Source of the DNA: a bacterium | Lineage (GTDB): Bacteria; Bacteroidota; Bacteroidia; Bacteroidales; Muribaculaceae | Assembly: GCA_004563195.1 (NCBI GenBank) | Contig: SFTJ01000089.1 | Span: 1-6,987 of the forward strand | Length of the DNA stretch: 6,987 nucleotides | Direction: 5' to 3' | Position numbers and translations under genes: made by a program | Shown here: positions 5,912 to 6,987 of the stretch, one piece after another | Numbering within the stretch: position 1 is the stretch's first letter | Layout of the letters: every line of letters starts with the position of its first letter | Notes under the pieces: model-generated | What the model was told of the DNA's origin: nothing | The model's database searches: none | The model's input: only the letters and a program-made list of their open reading frames with translations

Positions 5912-6002
5912 TGGTGACTTCGATGCACTCAAAAGTGTTGCAAGGTGGAAATTTAGGGGTTGAAAAAGCCTTATTTTAAGCCATTTTTAGAGCATATAAC
6001 TT
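5912..6002. other. Non-coding stretch with an internal copy of the end motif
   Basis: This 91-bp gap between the SdpI stop and the terminator contains a sequence at 5962-5993 (GAAAAAGCCTTATTTTAAG, then CCATTTTTAGAG) close to those at 120-150 and 6755-6786 in the two element ends. It may be a relic of an earlier element end or an extra recombinase site. Confidence 0.4.
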
Positions 6003-6038
6003 GAGGGGTAAGGTGTTTGTACCTTACCCCTCGATTTT
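6003..6038. terminator. Strong bidirectional terminator between convergent operons
   Basis: GAGGGGTAAGGT (6003-6014) pairs perfectly over 12 bp with ACCTTACCCCTC (6021-6032), with a six-base loop and GATTTTG after it on the + strand. It lies between the end of sdpI (+) and the end of the tnpV operon (-). The T tract is short on the + strand and poorer on the - strand. Confidence 0.8.
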
Positions 6039-6059
6039 GCATATTGTAGCGTTACAGGT

Positions 6060-6206
6060 TCATTTTGCGAACTTTATCATAATCTCGTCAACTGCATCCG
6101 TATATCTGCCTTGCGCTATCAGTTTGTTACGGAAAGAGAGCAGGGCATTAAATATGTACCGCCGTTCTTCTGCTGTGAGGTACAGGTAATACTTCCGTTT
6201 TCTCAT
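6060..6206 (-). CDS. Small conserved-looking protein coupled to tnpV
   Basis: This 48-aa basic protein opens with MRKRKYYLYLTAEERRYIFN and continues NALLSFRNKLIAQGRYTDAVDEIMIKFAK. It is probably two helices. I recall similar small proteins beside tnpV in clostridial mobile elements but know no function. Its ATG overlaps the tnpV stop (ATGA), so translation should be coupled, and a GAGG lies a short way upstream. The frame is open further upstream, but that part overlaps the end of tnpV and looks like shadow coding, so this ATG is preferred. It could assist TnpV or be an independent small regulator. Confidence 0.65.
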   Translation of the reverse strand: MRKRKYYLYLTAEERRYIFNALLSFRNKLIAQGRYTDAVDEIMIKFAK

Positions 6207-6583
6207 ACGAAGACCACCTCGGCATTGACAGTTTCCGTAACCGCAGACCGCAAATTGTTCATTCTGCCAACCCATTCCATTTGGTTGTCGGCTTTCAGTT
6301 TCTCAGTAATGCCCTCACGCTCTGCCCGTTGCTTCATAAGACGGTCAAATAGCTCCTGTGCCTGTTCTTCAACATCGGCAAGGTGGGATTGCAGTTTGCC
6401 GCTTATCAGCAGATTGATGTAGAACACCTTTCTATGTTCTAGGATATACCGCAAATGTCGCTGTCCCCATACGCCGATATGCCTTTTTTCTTTTTCGGCG
6501 GGTAACTCCAAACAAGGAATGTAATAATCGCCCTGCAACTCATACCATAGACCGTTTTGCTCGTTATAAATGTACTTTTCCAT
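6203..6583 (-). CDS. tnpV: TnpV-family transposon-encoded protein
   Basis: This 126-aa protein matches the TnpV family known from Tn4451-type clostridial elements. Recognisable features are the start MEKYIYNEQNGLWYELQGDY, then YIPCLELPAE, and GVWGQRHLRYILEHRKVFY around 46-64. Charged helices follow with probable coiled coil over about 70-105. The family's role is not settled; an Xis-like function was suggested for the Tn4451 protein but it was not needed for excision. The ATG at 6583 has GGAGG 8 bases upstream, and the upstream in-frame ATG at 6616 has no such site. It is transcribed opposite to the cargo, ahead of the 48-aa gene. No large serine recombinase accompanies it here, so if it works with a recombinase that must be the tyrosine integrase. 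Confidence 0.85.
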   Translation of the reverse strand: MEKYIYNEQNGLWYELQGDYYIPCLELPAEKEKRHIGVWGQRHLRYILEHRKVFYINLLISGKLQSHLADVEEQAQELFDRLMKQRAEREGITEKLKADNQMEWVGRMNNLRSAVTETVNAEVVFV

Positions 6584-6609
6584 TATGTAATCCTCCAAAA
6601 TAATATATT

Positions 6610-6651
6610 CGCACATACATCACAGTTTCCCGATTGCCACACTTGATTATA
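6610..6651 (-). promoter_or_regulatory. tnpV promoter (-10) and leader
   Basis: On the - strand TATAAT (6651-6646) has no good -35 at 16-18 bases (GGCAAG at 17), so the promoter is weak or activated. Transcription would begin about where GTGGCAATCGGGA (6640-6628) begins. This leader is the inverted counterpart of 1545-1576 before the integrase. Confidence 0.5.
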
Positions 6652-6672
6652 TCGTGTTACCTGTTTTTCTTG

Positions 6673-6691
6673 CCCTTGCTTTTGCCCTTAT
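6673..6691 (+). repeat. 19-bp end repeat, right copy
   Basis: This is identical to 179-197 and in the same orientation. TTGCCCT (6682-6688) in it pairs with AGGGCAA further on at about 6700-6706, so it forms a hairpin as the left copy does, though with different partner bases. It lies just upstream of the tnpV -10 box, so a protein bound here could also affect tnpV. Confidence 0.6.
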
Positions 6692-6754
6692 AACCTCTCA
6701 GGGCAAGGGTAAAATCGTGTGAAATCGTATAAAGGGATAAGGCGAGCAGATTGC

Positions 6755-6786
6755 GAAAAACCCTTTATTTTCAAGGCTTTTAGAGG
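6755..6786 (+). repeat. AT-rich end motif, right copy
   Basis: GAAAAACCCTTTATTTTCAA followed by GGCTTTTAGAG resembles GAAAACCCTTGATTTTACTG at 120-139 and the internal copy at 5962-5993. All three share GAAAA, CCTT, ATTTT and a downstream TTTT in the same order and orientation. It may be an integrase or excisionase site. Confidence 0.45.
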
Positions 6787-6838
6787 AATTCATTAACGCC
6801 CTACAATAAGCGATAATGATTTAAGAAAAGTTAGTTTT

Positions 6839-6851
6839 CAAATTCCAGTTT
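6839..6851 (+). repeat. attR: right 13-bp attachment repeat
   Basis: CAAATTCCAGTTT is identical to 91-103. The unoccupied site would read GATAACTA, the core, then GTCGGATTTAC. The distance between the two copies gives an element of 6748 bp counting one core. Confidence 0.8.
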
Positions 6852-6876
6852 GTCGGATTTACTCTAAAATTAGCAA

Positions 6877-6909
6877 AGACCGCTTACATCGTGTAGGCGG
6901 TCTCTTTTT
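6877..6909. terminator. Host terminator, now beyond attR
   Basis: AGACCGCTTACA (6877-6888) pairs over 12 positions, one of them a G-T wobble, with TGTAGGCGGTCT (6892-6903), with a TCG loop and CTTTTT after it on the + strand. In the unoccupied site it would be about 40 bp behind the stop of the gene at 1-87. It also ends the convergent gene on the - strand. Confidence 0.85.
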
Positions 6910-6913
6910 GTGT

Positions 6914-6987
6914 TTAGAAATATTTGATTTTGACCTTTCTTTTCTTGGCTGAAAGCACCTTGCAGAGAACATCGTCAACTCCGTCGG
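6914..6987 (-). CDS. 3' end of a host gene, product unknown (partial)
   Basis: On the - strand one frame is open from the window edge to a TAA at 6916-6914 and encodes 23 residues ending LSAKKRKVKIKYF, with a basic C-terminus. It ends five bases before the terminator at 6877-6909, which fits a real gene end. The other two - strand frames either hit a stop at once or run through the terminator. I do not recognise the family. It converges on the gene at 1-87. Confidence 0.5.
   Translation of the reverse strand, partial: DGVDDVLCKVLSAKKRKVKIKYF

Larger units (their letters stand above)
6584..6838. other. Right end region of the element, non-coding
   Basis: I find no gene in this 255-bp stretch. 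It carries the tnpV leader and -10 box (6610-6651), a hairpin made by the 19-bp end repeat, an inverted repeat TAAAGGG (6730-6736) / CCCTTTA (6761-6767), and the right copy of the AT-rich end motif (6755-6786) about 50 bp before attR. The concentration of repeats suits binding of integrase and excisionase. Confidence 0.5.

Noticed and set aside
5911..5979. A 22-codon frame (MVTSMHSKVLQGGNLG...) starting on the sdpI stop (TAATG)
   Set aside because: It has no ribosome site, is very short, and covers part of the repeated end motif, so it is more likely non-coding.
2773..6679. GCCCTTGC shared by the nic region (2773-2780) and the right end repeat (6672-6679)
   Set aside because: Eight bases in a 7-kb window is within chance, and the left end repeat lacks the first G.
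2842..6836. CRISPR arrays, tRNA or rRNA genes, insertion sequences
   Set aside because: None seen: no regularly spaced repeat units, no tRNA-like clover-leaf at the att site, and no transposase frame.

Overview
The window looks like one complete, compact integrative and mobilizable element of about 6.75 kb with a little host DNA on each side. The protein families (Tn916-type tyrosine integrase and excisionase-like protein, MobA/MobL relaxase, TnpV), the strong AGGAGG ribosome sites and the near-consensus sigma-A promoters point to Bacillota, class Clostridia, probably a gut-type Oscillospiraceae, Lachnospiraceae or relative. I cannot name the species.

Boundaries: the 13-bp sequence CAAATTCCAGTTT occurs at 91-103 and 6839-6851 in the same orientation and brackets everything that looks mobile. 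Outside it, 1-87 is the 3' end of a host gene on the + strand. A strong terminator at 6877-6910 is followed by the 3' end of a convergent host gene on the - strand. Removing the element would put the terminator about 40 bp behind the left gene's stop codon, so insertion separated that gene from its terminator without breaking a reading frame.

Layout, left to right: attL and a 120-bp end region with repeats; integrase (-); a 109-bp leader with alternative hairpins; an XRE-type repressor (-) starting at TTG; a divergent control region with two strong promoters and TTGCAA-type repeats; a 71-aa excisionase-like protein (+); a 257-bp stretch dense in inverted repeats with a probable oriT; a 473-aa MobA/MobL relaxase (+); a cargo operon of an ArsR/SdpR-type repressor and an SdpI-type membrane immunity protein (+), with its own consensus promoter and operator-like palindrome; a strong bidirectional terminator; tnpV plus a 48-aa companion on the - strand; then the right end region and attR.

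How it fits together: integrase and excisionase would insert and remove the element. The repressor probably holds the excisionase promoter, and perhaps mobilization, in check. The relaxase would nick at the oriT, and transfer would depend on a conjugation machine from another element, since none is encoded here. The SdpR-SdpI pair is the only recognisable accessory trait and resembles immunity to SDP-like toxic peptides; no toxin gene is present. The cargo is visibly more AT-rich than the mobilization gene, which suggests a separate origin.
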